NCBI GenBank assembly: GCA_025462785.1
Contig: JAOAPG010000126.1
Location: 1-15,770, forward strand
Length of the DNA stretch: 15,770 nt
Reading direction: 5' to 3'
DNA from: Acidobacteriaceae bacterium
GTDB taxonomy: Bacteria; Acidobacteriota; Terriglobia; Terriglobales; Acidobacteriaceae
A program made the position numbers and the translations under genes. The notes below the pieces were generated by a model, which did not search any database, was not told where the DNA came from, and saw only the letters and a list, made by a program, of their open reading frames with translations. Of the stretch, positions 7,099-14,424 are shown in pieces. How positions within the stretch are numbered: position 1 is the stretch's first letter; every line of letters begins with the position of its first letter.

Positions 7099-8112
7099 AT
7101 TCGGACATATAACCTGTGTTTGCTGGGCTTCGGCAACGTGAACCGGACGCTGGTTCGCCTGTTGCAGGAGAAGACAGCAGATCTGCGCAGGCGTCAAATT
7201 GCCTGGCGCATCACCGGCGTCGCAACCAGAAGATTGGGATGGATTGCAGATCCACAAGGACTTGATCCGTCCTTGCTACTGGAAAAGAACTTTCCCGTGG
7301 GATCGCTGAAGGCCACTGCTCCACGCAATGTTCGCGATTGGCTGCATGCTGCCCAGGCTGACGTTCTCTTCGAGGCCACTTCTCTTAATGTGCAGGATGG
7401 GCAGCCTGCAATTGATCATCTGCGCGCCGCTCTTGAAGCTGGCGCACACGCTATCACCGCGAATAAGGGTCCAGTTGTTCATGCTCACAAGGAACTGTGC
7501 GCGTTGGCAGATTCCAAGGGCCTGAGCTTTCTGTTCGAATCCTCAGTCATGGATGGAGTTCCGATTTTTTCCATGTTCCGCGACAGTTTGCCTGCCATCC
7601 ATCTACGCGGATTTCGCGGCATTCTCAACTCCACGACGAACGTGATCCTCAGTGGAATGGAAGAAGGCTTGAGCTTCGAGCAATCCCTTAAGAAGGCTCA
7701 AGAAGTCGGGGTGGCCGAAACCGACCCTATGCATGATATCGAAGGGTGGGACGCGGCAGTAAAAGTTGCGGCATTGGTGACGGTGCTGATGGGAGAAAAA
7801 ATCGCGCTCGATACCATTCAGCGGGAAGGAATTCGCGGGTTAAGCGGAGAGGCGGTTCGTGCGGCGCGAGAGTCTGGACATCCTTATAAATTGGTGTGCC
7901 GCGCCCAGCGCCACGGGAATGGAATTCGCGCAAGCGTCCGGCCGGAACAAGTGCCATTAAGTGATCCGCTGGCTTGGGTCGCGGGAACTTCCAACATCGT
8001 GTATTTTGAAACTGATATGTTTCCGGGGCTCGCTATCACTGAAATCAATCCGGGCCTTGAAGCGACTTCCTACGGATTGCTCGCAGATTTCATTCGCGCC
8101 GTATCAGACTAA
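7099..8112 (+). CDS. hom: Homoserine dehydrogenase, short form without ACT domain
   Basis: Reduces aspartate semialdehyde to homoserine with NAD(P)H, at the branch towards threonine and methionine. From the ATT at 7099 the protein has 337 residues and begins (M)RTYNLCLLGFGNV, which keeps the first Rossmann beta-strand. A start at the TTG at 7120 would cut that strand. The frame is closed by TGA at 7075 and has no ATG/GTG/TTG before 7120. The nucleotide loop reads GFGNVN (residues 10-15), with Asn where the third Gly of GxGxxG is usual. ITANKGPVVHAH carries the conserved lysine. Catalytic residues E207, D218 and K222 (VAETDPMHDIEGWDAAVKV) align with E208, D219 and K223 of the yeast enzyme. No ACT domain follows, so threonine feedback would have to come from elsewhere. 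The next gene starts 18 bases downstream. Confidence 0.9.
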   Translation: MRTYNLCLLGFGNVNRTLVRLLQEKTADLRRRQIAWRITGVATRRLGWIADPQGLDPSLLLEKNFPVGSLKATAPRNVRDWLHAAQADVLFEATSLNVQDGQPAIDHLRAALEAGAHAITANKGPVVHAHKELCALADSKGLSFLFESSVMDGVPIFSMFRDSLPAIHLRGFRGILNSTTNVILSGMEEGLSFEQSLKKAQEVGVAETDPMHDIEGWDAAVKVAALVTVLMGEKIALDTIQREGIRGLSGEAVRAARESGHPYKLVCRAQRHGNGIRASVRPEQVPLSDPLAWVAGTSNIVYFETDMFPGLAITEINPGLEATSYGLLADFIRAVSD

Positions 8113-8130
8113 AATAATTAAAAAGAACTC

Positions 8131-9399
8131 ATGGCCACTATACAAAAAGCAGGTCCATCCTCTCTCGATATGCAGTACGTCCGTTCGCAGTTCCCTTCTC
8201 TTTCACAAACCATCAACGGTCAATCCGCAATTTTCCTGGACGGTCCCGGTGGCACGCAGGTACCACAGCGCGTGATCGACGCCATCTCTGATTATTTGAA
8301 GCGAAACAACGCGAACACGTGCGGTGCATACGCTACCAGCCGCAACACCGATGCCGTGATTGCAGGAGCCCGCTCGGCAATGGCTGACTTTCTAAATTGC
8401 GATTCGGATGAAATCGTATTCGGTCCGAATATGACGACGTTGACTTTCGCCATGAGCCGGGCGATCGGGCGCGAACTTGGACCAGGCGATGAAATCCTGC
8501 TAACGCACCTTGACCACAGCGCGAATGTCTCGCCGTGGCACGCGCTCGAAGAGAGAGGCGTGACCACTCGCTTTGCCGACATCAACGAAGATGATTGCAC
8601 GCTCGACATGAAGGATCTCGCGAGCAAGATCACCAGCCGGACAAAGCTGGTGGCTGTGGGGTACGCTTCGAACGCTGTGGGCACAATTAACAACGTGAAA
8701 GAAATCGTGCGACTCGCTCACGCTGCCGGGGCAATGGTGTACATCGATGCGGTGCACTATGCGCCGCACGGTCCAATCGACGTTCGCACTCTCGACTGCG
8801 ACTTTCTGCTGTGCTCGACTTACAAATTCTTCGGCCCACACATGGGAGTGCTCTATGGCAGGCGCGAGCACCTCACGCGCTTTCAGCCCTATAAGGTGCG
8901 CGCCAATACCGACGCGAGTCCGAATCGCTGGGAGTGGGGAACTCTGAATCACGAGTGCATTGCCGGGATCACAGCTTGCGTAGATTACATCGCCGATTTG
9001 GGACGGCATGTAGACCAGTCAGCAACGAGCCGCCGTGCTGCTCTGCTCGCCGCTTTCGACGCGATCCAGGAACACGAGCGCGGGTTAATGGAGACTCTCG
9101 TTCGCGGGCTTGTAGCTATTCCCGGATTGAAGCTGTACGGCATCAGCGATCCAGCACGTTTTGATCATCGCTGCCCCACGATTGCCGTGCGGATTGCGGG
9201 GCATACCCCGCTTGAGCTCGCGACAAAATTAGGAGATCGCGGTATCTTCACCTGGGACGGGAACTATTATGCGCTGAACCTAACGGAGCGGCTGGACGTG
9301 GAAAAAGACGGCGGATTTTTGCGAATCGGTTTAGCGCACTACAACATCGAAGAAGAAGTGGTACGGTTGCTGTCGGCCCTGGGGGAAATCGCAGCTTAA
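8131..9399 (+). CDS. Class-V aminotransferase-fold PLP enzyme, cysteine-desulfurase-like (VC1184 type), no active-site Cys
   Basis: PLP enzyme of 422 residues in the aminotransferase class V / SufS-like superfamily. Visible PLP site: FLDGPGGTQVP at the N-terminus, HLDHSANVSPW with the ring-stacking H129, VYIDAVHYAPHGPIDV with D206 facing the pyridine nitrogen, and CSTYKFFGPHMG with the Schiff-base K232. The C-terminal FLRIGLAHYNIEEEV is a family block. The loop that carries the persulfide cysteine in SufS (RxGxxC) here reads WDGNYYA (about 375-381) without Cys. It therefore resembles the TIGR01976/VC1184 group, whose reaction is not settled, rather than a true desulfurase. The gene begins 18 bases after homoserine dehydrogenase, so cotranscription is likely and an amino-acid or sulfur role is plausible but inferred. 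Only a weak purine stretch (AAAAAGAA) precedes the ATG. Confidence 0.85.
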   Translation: MATIQKAGPSSLDMQYVRSQFPSLSQTINGQSAIFLDGPGGTQVPQRVIDAISDYLKRNNANTCGAYATSRNTDAVIAGARSAMADFLNCDSDEIVFGPNMTTLTFAMSRAIGRELGPGDEILLTHLDHSANVSPWHALEERGVTTRFADINEDDCTLDMKDLASKITSRTKLVAVGYASNAVGTINNVKEIVRLAHAAGAMVYIDAVHYAPHGPIDVRTLDCDFLLCSTYKFFGPHMGVLYGRREHLTRFQPYKVRANTDASPNRWEWGTLNHECIAGITACVDYIADLGRHVDQSATSRRAALLAAFDAIQEHERGLMETLVRGLVAIPGLKLYGISDPARFDHRCPTIAVRIAGHTPLELATKLGDRGIFTWDGNYYALNLTERLDVEKDGGFLRIGLAHYNIEEEVVRLLSALGEIAA

Positions 9400-9457
9400 T
9401 CGGTGCCCAAAAACTCCTTACGCGCATCTTGTAAATGGGAGCTTCGAGGTAGCCGTT

Positions 9458-9898
9458 ATGAATTCGCATTATTATGCCCCTGCTATCGAAAGTACTCGGC
9501 ATAGTGTTGCCCTCCTGATACTGCGTATCGCCAGCGCTCTGGTTTTCCTCTATCACGGTTCTGCTATTCTCTTCGGCGCTTTTGGCGGTCCGGGCCCAGA
9601 GCGGTTTGCGGGCTATATGCATGCGTCGGCTCTCATCGGGTATCTGGTAGGCCTGGCACAGTTTGCAGGAGGCTTGGCGATCCTAACTGGCATATTTTTT
9701 CGCTTGGGCACGCTGTCCATCATCGTAGTTATGCTGGGAGCGATCTTTCTTGTTCATCTGCCGCGCGGTTTCAATATTGCGAATAACGGAATCGAGTACG
9801 CGCTGACTGAGCTGCTGCTAGCTTTTGCTTTGCTGCTGACAGGTCCAGGCGAATATTCGTTGGGGAACTGGCTTCCAGATCCGCTGCGGAAGCTGTAA
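9458..9898 (+). CDS. DoxX-family inner-membrane protein
   Basis: Membrane protein of 146 residues with the DoxX pattern: LLILRIASALVFLYHGSAILFGAFGGPGPERFAGYM, then AQFAGGLAILTGIFFRLGT, then LSIIVVMLGAIFLVHLPRGFNIANNGIEYALTELLLAFALLLTGPG. Four transmembrane helices are visible. The ATG at 9458 has GAGGT at 9446-9450, seven bases upstream, and is clearly the start. DoxX relatives were first described as a subunit of thiosulfate:quinone oxidoreductase, but most bacterial ones have no proven activity and some are linked to redox stress at the membrane. It stands 58 bases after the PLP enzyme and is convergent with rpiA, 38 bases away, with no clear terminator between. Confidence 0.85.
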   Translation: MNSHYYAPAIESTRHSVALLILRIASALVFLYHGSAILFGAFGGPGPERFAGYMHASALIGYLVGLAQFAGGLAILTGIFFRLGTLSIIVVMLGAIFLVHLPRGFNIANNGIEYALTELLLAFALLLTGPGEYSLGNWLPDPLRKL

Positions 9899-9936
9899 GG
9901 TTCCACTCTCTTACGCGTTTTGGCGAGGTTTAATTG

Positions 9937-10650
9937 TCAGAGCCCGGCGTCTATTCTTTCTCGCCTCAGCTCTTCCACATTTCCATTTTTTCCTACCAGC
10001 ACCACTGTCGCTAAATTGATAAACAACCCATGTTCCACCACTCCCGGCATGTCGCTCAACGTCCGCGACAATAATGGAGGATCAGGAATTTCTCCGAAGT
10101 GGCAGTCGAGGATGTGATGTCCTTCGTCCGTGACAAATGGATTCCCGTACGCATATTGGCGCAATCTGACCGTCGCCCCCAGCTTAGCAATCTCTTTGGC
10201 TAACAAGGCTCGGGCGAATGGTATGACTTCGACTGGTAAGGGAAATTTGCCGAGGACTGGGACCTGCTTGCTGGAATCAGCGATAACTACAAACTTCCGT
10301 GAAGCCGATGCGACGATTTTTTCCCGCAATAGCGCTCCACCGCCGCCCTTGATCAGGTTTAAATGCAGATCAAATTCATCGCAGCCGTCGATGTCGACAT
10401 CAATTTGTTTGGCTTCGTCTCGCGCAAGCTCGTCGAGAGTGGTGAGAGGAATTCCAAGACTCTCTGCCAGTTCCTTGGTCTGATACGATGTTGGAACAGC
10501 CGTAATTTTCAGGCCAGCTTTGACTTTCTCGCCTAGCAGGCGCACGGCATGGGCTGCGGTGGAACCGGTGCCGAGTCCGACTACATTGCCATGTTTCACG
10601 AACCGCAGACTGGCACGGGCTGCGGCTTCTTTCTCCGGGTCATTTGCCAT
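9937..10650 (-). CDS. rpiA: Ribose-5-phosphate isomerase A
   Basis: Interconverts ribose 5-phosphate and ribulose 5-phosphate in the cytoplasm, in the non-oxidative pentose phosphate pathway. The 237 residues are slightly longer than the E. coli enzyme (219). Motifs: GLGTGSTA (25-32) binds the phosphate; DIDGCDEFD (86-94) holds D88 and D91, equal to D81 and D84 of E. coli; KGGGGALLREK (101-111) holds the catalytic base E110 (E103 in E. coli). The usual DGADE reads DGCDE here. The ATG has no obvious Shine-Dalgarno. A short membrane-protein gene lies 26 bases upstream on the same strand, so expression may depend on read-through from it. Confidence 0.93.
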   Translation of the reverse strand: MANDPEKEAAARASLRFVKHGNVVGLGTGSTAAHAVRLLGEKVKAGLKITAVPTSYQTKELAESLGIPLTTLDELARDEAKQIDVDIDGCDEFDLHLNLIKGGGGALLREKIVASASRKFVVIADSSKQVPVLGKFPLPVEVIPFARALLAKEIAKLGATVRLRQYAYGNPFVTDEGHHILDCHFGEIPDPPLLSRTLSDMPGVVEHGLFINLATVVLVGKNGNVEELRRERIDAGL

Positions 10651-10676
10651 AGGAATTCGGGTTCTTGCCGCAAAAC

Positions 10677-11075
10677 TTATTTGGGCAGGGCGCGATCTTT
10701 GTCTTTGCGAAACGCGTGCAGAATAACAGCACTGCTCACTGCGAAACTCCCTACCGCTCCCAACGCAACTAATTGCGTGACTTCCGTGCTTAAACGTAGT
10801 CTGTGCGAAAATAGGGCTACTAAAGCTAGAAGAATGCCCAAAGTGTTCAACCAGATAGGCGGATGAACCACTTCGGCGTGCTCACGATTACGGAGCCAAA
10901 GCTGGAGCAAAACCGCAGCCGCTCCGATTGCGGCGATCACGACAACAGCAAGCGGGCTAAAGAATTCCGAGCGCCTGGTGTAAATCACCACCAAAGCCAG
11001 AGCCCCGCAAAGTAGTCCCGAGGCGATCACAGTGATCCGGCGCGGCTTTGATTCTACTGGAGTCATGTAATTCAT
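10677..11075 (-). CDS. Small membrane protein with four predicted helices
   Basis: Unrecognised protein of 132 residues if started at the ATG at 11073-11075, or 129 from a second ATG three codons on. Neither has a strong ribosome site. After a short basic head (ESKPRR) come hydrophobic stretches ITVIASGLLCGALALVVIY, FFSPLAVVVIAAIGAAAVLL, WLNTLGILLALVALF and LVALGAVGSFAVSSAVIL, then a charged tail (HAFRKDKDRALPK). Arg and Lys in the loops and tail fit an inner-membrane protein. The reading frame continues upstream without a stop into a LuxR-type HTH stub, which I treat as a separate, broken gene. It is probably cotranscribed with rpiA. Confidence 0.6.
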   Translation of the reverse strand: MNYMTPVESKPRRITVIASGLLCGALALVVIYTRRSEFFSPLAVVVIAAIGAAAVLLQLWLRNREHAEVVHPPIWLNTLGILLALVALFSHRLRLSTEVTQLVALGAVGSFAVSSAVILHAFRKDKDRALPK

Positions 11076-11237
11076 CGAGCCCGTAGCTTGACTCACGGGC
11101 ACGCAACACATTGTAGACGAGTTGGCCCATTTGTTCGGGACTTGATTGAATGCAAGGTGGACGCGCTCCAAGATCGTAATTGCCCCAAGCAGGCCGCTAC
11201 CCTGGTTGAAGACTCCCGCAACCCACTCGGCGTCGCG

Positions 11238-11330
11238 ATGGCCACCATGACTCACTGCATACAGAACGAGTTCCACGCGGCTGGAAATACCCAGTTTGTC
11301 GAAGATCCGGAAAAGATATTTCAACAGCTT
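11238..11330 (-). pseudogene. 3' stub of a LuxR-type HTH regulator gene
   Basis: The minus strand reads KLLKYLFRIFDKLGISSRVELVLYAVS, the recognition helix and last helix of a LuxR/GerE DNA-binding domain (compare the family text NYLFRIFDKLG.SSRVELVLYA). A TAG at 11331-11333 closes the frame directly ahead. The rest of the HTH and any sensor or receiver domain are missing. On the other side of the break the DNA belongs to a plus-strand glycosyltransferase. The frame runs on into the downstream membrane-protein frame without a stop, so the original end is unclear. It has no function as it stands. Confidence 0.6.
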
Positions 11331-11338
11331 CTAGAGTT

Positions 11339-12045
11339 GTGCTAGCGGCGGAAGCTTACGTGCACAGTTGGTTGCGAACTTACGAAACCTGCGTCGATCA
11401 GTTCCTGGCACCCAGCCAATTCGTCCGGGAGAAGCTCATTAAAAATAGCTGGGATGCGAGCCGAATTCAGGTGCTTCCACATTTCCAGAAAGTACTCACA
11501 GAGATCACTAACCCGAAACTTCCAGCTTCGATCCTCTATTTCGGAAGACTGTCGCCAGAAAAAGGAGTGGACGATCTTTTGCGGGCCATGCACCACGTGC
11601 CCAACCTTCGATTGCGGATTGCGGGCGACGGGCCGCAGCGGACGGAACTGGAAGGCTTGAAAAATAAATTACGGGTGGAGAATGTACAGTTCCTAGGCCA
11701 TCTCGGTAGCAGCGCTTTAGATCGGGAGATCTCGTCATCCCAGTTCACGATTCTACCTTCACGCGCTTACGAAACACTGGGAAAAAGCATTCTCGAATCT
11801 TATGCACGGGGACGGGCGGTCGTAGCCTCGGACGTCGGCTCCCGCCGCGAACTCAAGACGGCAAAACCGGGTTGTTGTACCAGCCTGGAAATTTCGGTGA
11901 GGTTGTCTTTGTTAAGTCTTCAACCGGATCTTGCCTCGGCCATGGGAGCAGCGGGACGAGATTTGGTCGAGAAGCGTTACAGGCCAGAGGACCACTACGA
12001 GCGACTGTTGCCAATCTATAAGCAGTTGATTGTGGATAAGAAGTG
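11339..12045 (+). pseudogene. GT4-family glycosyltransferase, headless and frameshifted
   Basis: Reads as the C-terminal two thirds of a GT-B fold glycosyltransferase (Glycos_transf_1 domain). It opens mid-protein with AAEAYVHSWLRTYETCVDQFLAPSQFVREKLI, then gives ILYFGRLSPEKGVDDLLRA, LRIAGDGP, and the donor-site block LPSRAYETLGKSILESYARGRAVVASDVGSRREL with its paired glutamates. The N-terminal acceptor domain, usually some 160 residues, is absent. At 11857-11916 the expected DGKTGLLYQPGNFGEV lies in another frame, so one indel shifts the frame and a second, near 11917-11922, restores it. The end, EDHYERLLPIYKQL, is normal. It was probably involved in exopolysaccharide synthesis. Its frame runs by chance into the next pseudogene, giving a misleading 365-codon open frame (11339-12436). 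Confidence 0.75.
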
Positions 12046-12090
12046 CACAGCTCATTCGGTAGTTGTGTCAGGGAACGTCCCGAGTCTCCG

Positions 12091-12990
12091 ATGCCTTTGT
12101 CGGAGGCCGAGGGTTGGGGCCAAATACAGCGGCATCGAAACCTACTACGAAGAAGCAGGCAAGCATTTGGTAAGCATGGGACACGAAATTACGGTGTATT
12201 GTCGAAGTCACTGCACGCCTAAGATCACGACGTATAACGGTATGCGACTGATCCGGCCACCCACGATTCGAAGCAAGCATCTGGAAACTGCAATCCATAC
12301 TCTCTTGAGTGCGATCCATGCTGGCCTCGGCGATTTCGATATTGTTCATTTTCACGCGTTAGGGCCGGCACTGTTCTCGTTTATCCCACGACTACTTGGC
12401 AAGAAGACAATCGTCACCGTTCAGGGACTCGATTGACAACGCAAGAAGTGGGGCAAGGTCGCGAGGCTTGAGCTTCGCATGGGGGAGCGTGCAGCGGTTA
12501 GTTTCTCAAACGCTACCATGGTTCTTCAAGAACGCTTCATCAGCATTACGAAGCCAAGCATGGAACGGGTACGGTAATGGTGCCTAATGGTACTCACATC
12601 CGCGAACGCCGATCGGCTACACGCTGGCAGAAGTGGGAACTAAAAGAAGACAAGTACATCGTTTACTTGGGCAGATTCTCGTCAGAAAAAAATTGTCAGC
12701 TTCTTATCGACGCATATGAACGGCTACACACTTCGGTAAAGCTGGCTTTTGCGGGAGGTTCGACTTATTCCGATTCGTACGCGGCGGAATTGCTCAAGCA
12801 TAAGAGCAGCAATATCCTCTTTCTGGATTGGGTATCGGCCGAGGCGCTGGACGAATTACTCACTCATGCAAATTATGTTTGTCCTGCCCTCTGAGATGGA
12901 AGGGCTCTCGCTCGCATTACTCGACTCAATGGGCGCTGGAGTTTGCGTGCTAACCAGCAATATCCCGGAAAATGTTGAGCTGGTCGAAGG
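12091..12990 (+). pseudogene. Second GT4-family glycosyltransferase, multiply disrupted
   Basis: Fragments in different frames line up as one protein. From the ATG at 12091 FVGGRG lies in one frame (12096-12113) and GAKYSGIETYYEEAG in another, as if one G were lost from a G run near 12113. After IVTVQGLD comes an in-frame TGA (12434-12436), with QRKKWG continuing behind it (an ancestral TGG is plausible). Near 12538-12541 the frame shifts before QHYEAKHGTGTVMVPNGTHI, and near 12874 an extra T shifts it again before MFVLPSEMEGLSLALLDSMGAG. Recognition blocks: YIVYLGRFSSEKN, FAGG, NILFLDWVS. Similarity ends at ENVELVEG, so the last part of the domain is missing too. It belonged to a glycan cluster together with the pseudogene before it. 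Confidence 0.75.
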
Positions 12991-13015
12991 GGTATTACTG
13001 TCGCGTGACCTCGCT

Positions 13016-14386
13016 TCAGGCCTGAGCTGCTGCGTATGGGATCGGCTCTAGCCGAGCCGTGAAATGTCGTAAGAATGGCGCCTCGTAGACTAATTTCAGC
13101 CCGCGAATATCTTCCCGCTTCTTCCAGACTTCCAAGATCACCTCGACCACGTAATCGATGTGGCTTTGCGTGTAGACTCTCCGCGGAATTGCCAAGCGCA
13201 CCAAGTCCATCTTTGCCGCTGCTCCAAACATCAGGCCACCTATCTCCACTGAGCGGATTCCACCTTCGAGATAAAGTTCTGCCGCGAGCGCGACTCCGGG
13301 AAACTGATCCACCGGAATACGTGGTAGAAAGGCGCGGGCGTCGAGGTATATTGCGTGCCCACCTGGTGGCTGGACAATCGGAACGCCCTGTTCCGCAATG
13401 TGATTTCCAAGATATGCCGTGGAAGCAATTCGGTATCGCAAGTAATCTTCTTCCAGCGCCTCTTGAATCCCCACAGCTATAGCTTCCAGATCGCGTCCTG
13501 CAAGACCGCCGTAGGTCGGATAGCCCTCGGTCAGAATCAATAAGTCTTACTCCTGCTGCGCCAGCATATCATTATTTGTACAGAGGATTCCTCCGATGTT
13601 CGCCATGCCATCTTTCTTCGCTGACATCGTGCATCCATCCCCGTAGGAAAACATCTCCTGCGCAATCTGTTTGGGAGTTTTCGATTCGTATCCTTTTTCC
13701 CGCAGCTTGATGAAGTACGCGTTCTCGGCAAAACGGCATGCATCAAAATACAGCGGAATCTTGTGTCGTTTGCACACGGCACTTACTTCCCGAACGTTCT
13801 CCATCGAGACCGGCTGGCCACCGCCGGAGTTGTTGGTGACAGTCAGCATCACGAGGGGAATGCGCTCTCTGGCAACCCGATTGGTTAAGTCTTCGAGAGC
13901 CTTCATATCCATGTTCCCCTTGAACGGATGAGAAAGGCTCGGCTGTTTCCCTTCAGGAATGACCAGATCAAGCGCCTCGGCGCCAACGAACTCTACGTTC
14001 GCGCGGGTGGTGTCGAAATGCGTGTTGTTCGGAACTACGTCACCTTTCTTGCACATTACGCCGAACAAAATCCGCTCGGCGGCGCGGCCTTGATGTGTTG
14101 GGATCACGTGCGCGAATCCGAAGATATCCTGGATAGATTTTCGGAAGCGATCAAAACTTTTGCTTCCAGCATAGCTCTCATCGCCTTCCATGATGGCGGC
14201 CCACTGATAGGTGGACATCGCGCCAGTGCCAGAATCGGTCAGCAGATCAATGAGTACGTCCGAAGCCGGGAGCAGGAAAAGATTGTAGTGCGCAGCTTTC
14301 AATAACTGTTCACGTTCCGCACGCGTCGTCCAGCGAATAGGCTCGACGCTCTTAATGCGAAACGGCTCAATGATGGTCTTTGCCAT
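13016..14386 (-). pseudogene. tnaA: Tryptophanase with one in-frame TAA stop
   Basis: PLP-dependent beta-eliminating lyase that would split tryptophan to indole, pyruvate and ammonia. The frame covers 456 codons (E. coli TnaA has 471 residues) and is colinear with the family end to end: LTDSGTGAMS, GDESYAGS, PTHQGRAAERI, NSGGGQPVSM, DACRFAENAYFIK, MSAKKDGMANIGG with Schiff-base lysine K258, TEGYPTYGGLAGRDLEA and LRHFTARLEP. Only codon 280 (13547-13549) is broken, reading TAA between QQE and DLLIL with no frame change. Ile382 (VEIGG) and His441 (LRHFTA) match TnaA (I396, H463) rather than tyrosine phenol-lyase (R381, F448), so tryptophan is the likelier substrate. AGGAG just before the stop and a TTG at 13540 could permit reinitiation, giving a split enzyme. 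Nonsense inactivation is simpler. It converges on a glycosyltransferase pseudogene. Confidence 0.85.
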
Positions 14387-14424
14387 GCAGTATTTAATTC
14401 AGATCGAAACTTACAACTTTGCAA

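Noticed and set aside
11238..11324. One 215-residue protein from the TTG at 11324 joining the LuxR helix to the membrane protein
   Set aside because: The N-terminal part is the end of an HTH domain cut off by a stop, and the helices begin only after an internal ATG, so two unrelated pieces share a frame by chance.
13547..13549. Recoding of the tnaA stop as pyrrolysine or selenocysteine
   Set aside because: The codon is TAA, whereas pyrrolysine uses TAG and selenocysteine TGA, and no adjacent stem-loop was evident.
11339..14386. Mobile element responsible for the broken region
   Set aside because: No transposase, integrase, terminal inverted repeats or target duplication could be seen at the edges.
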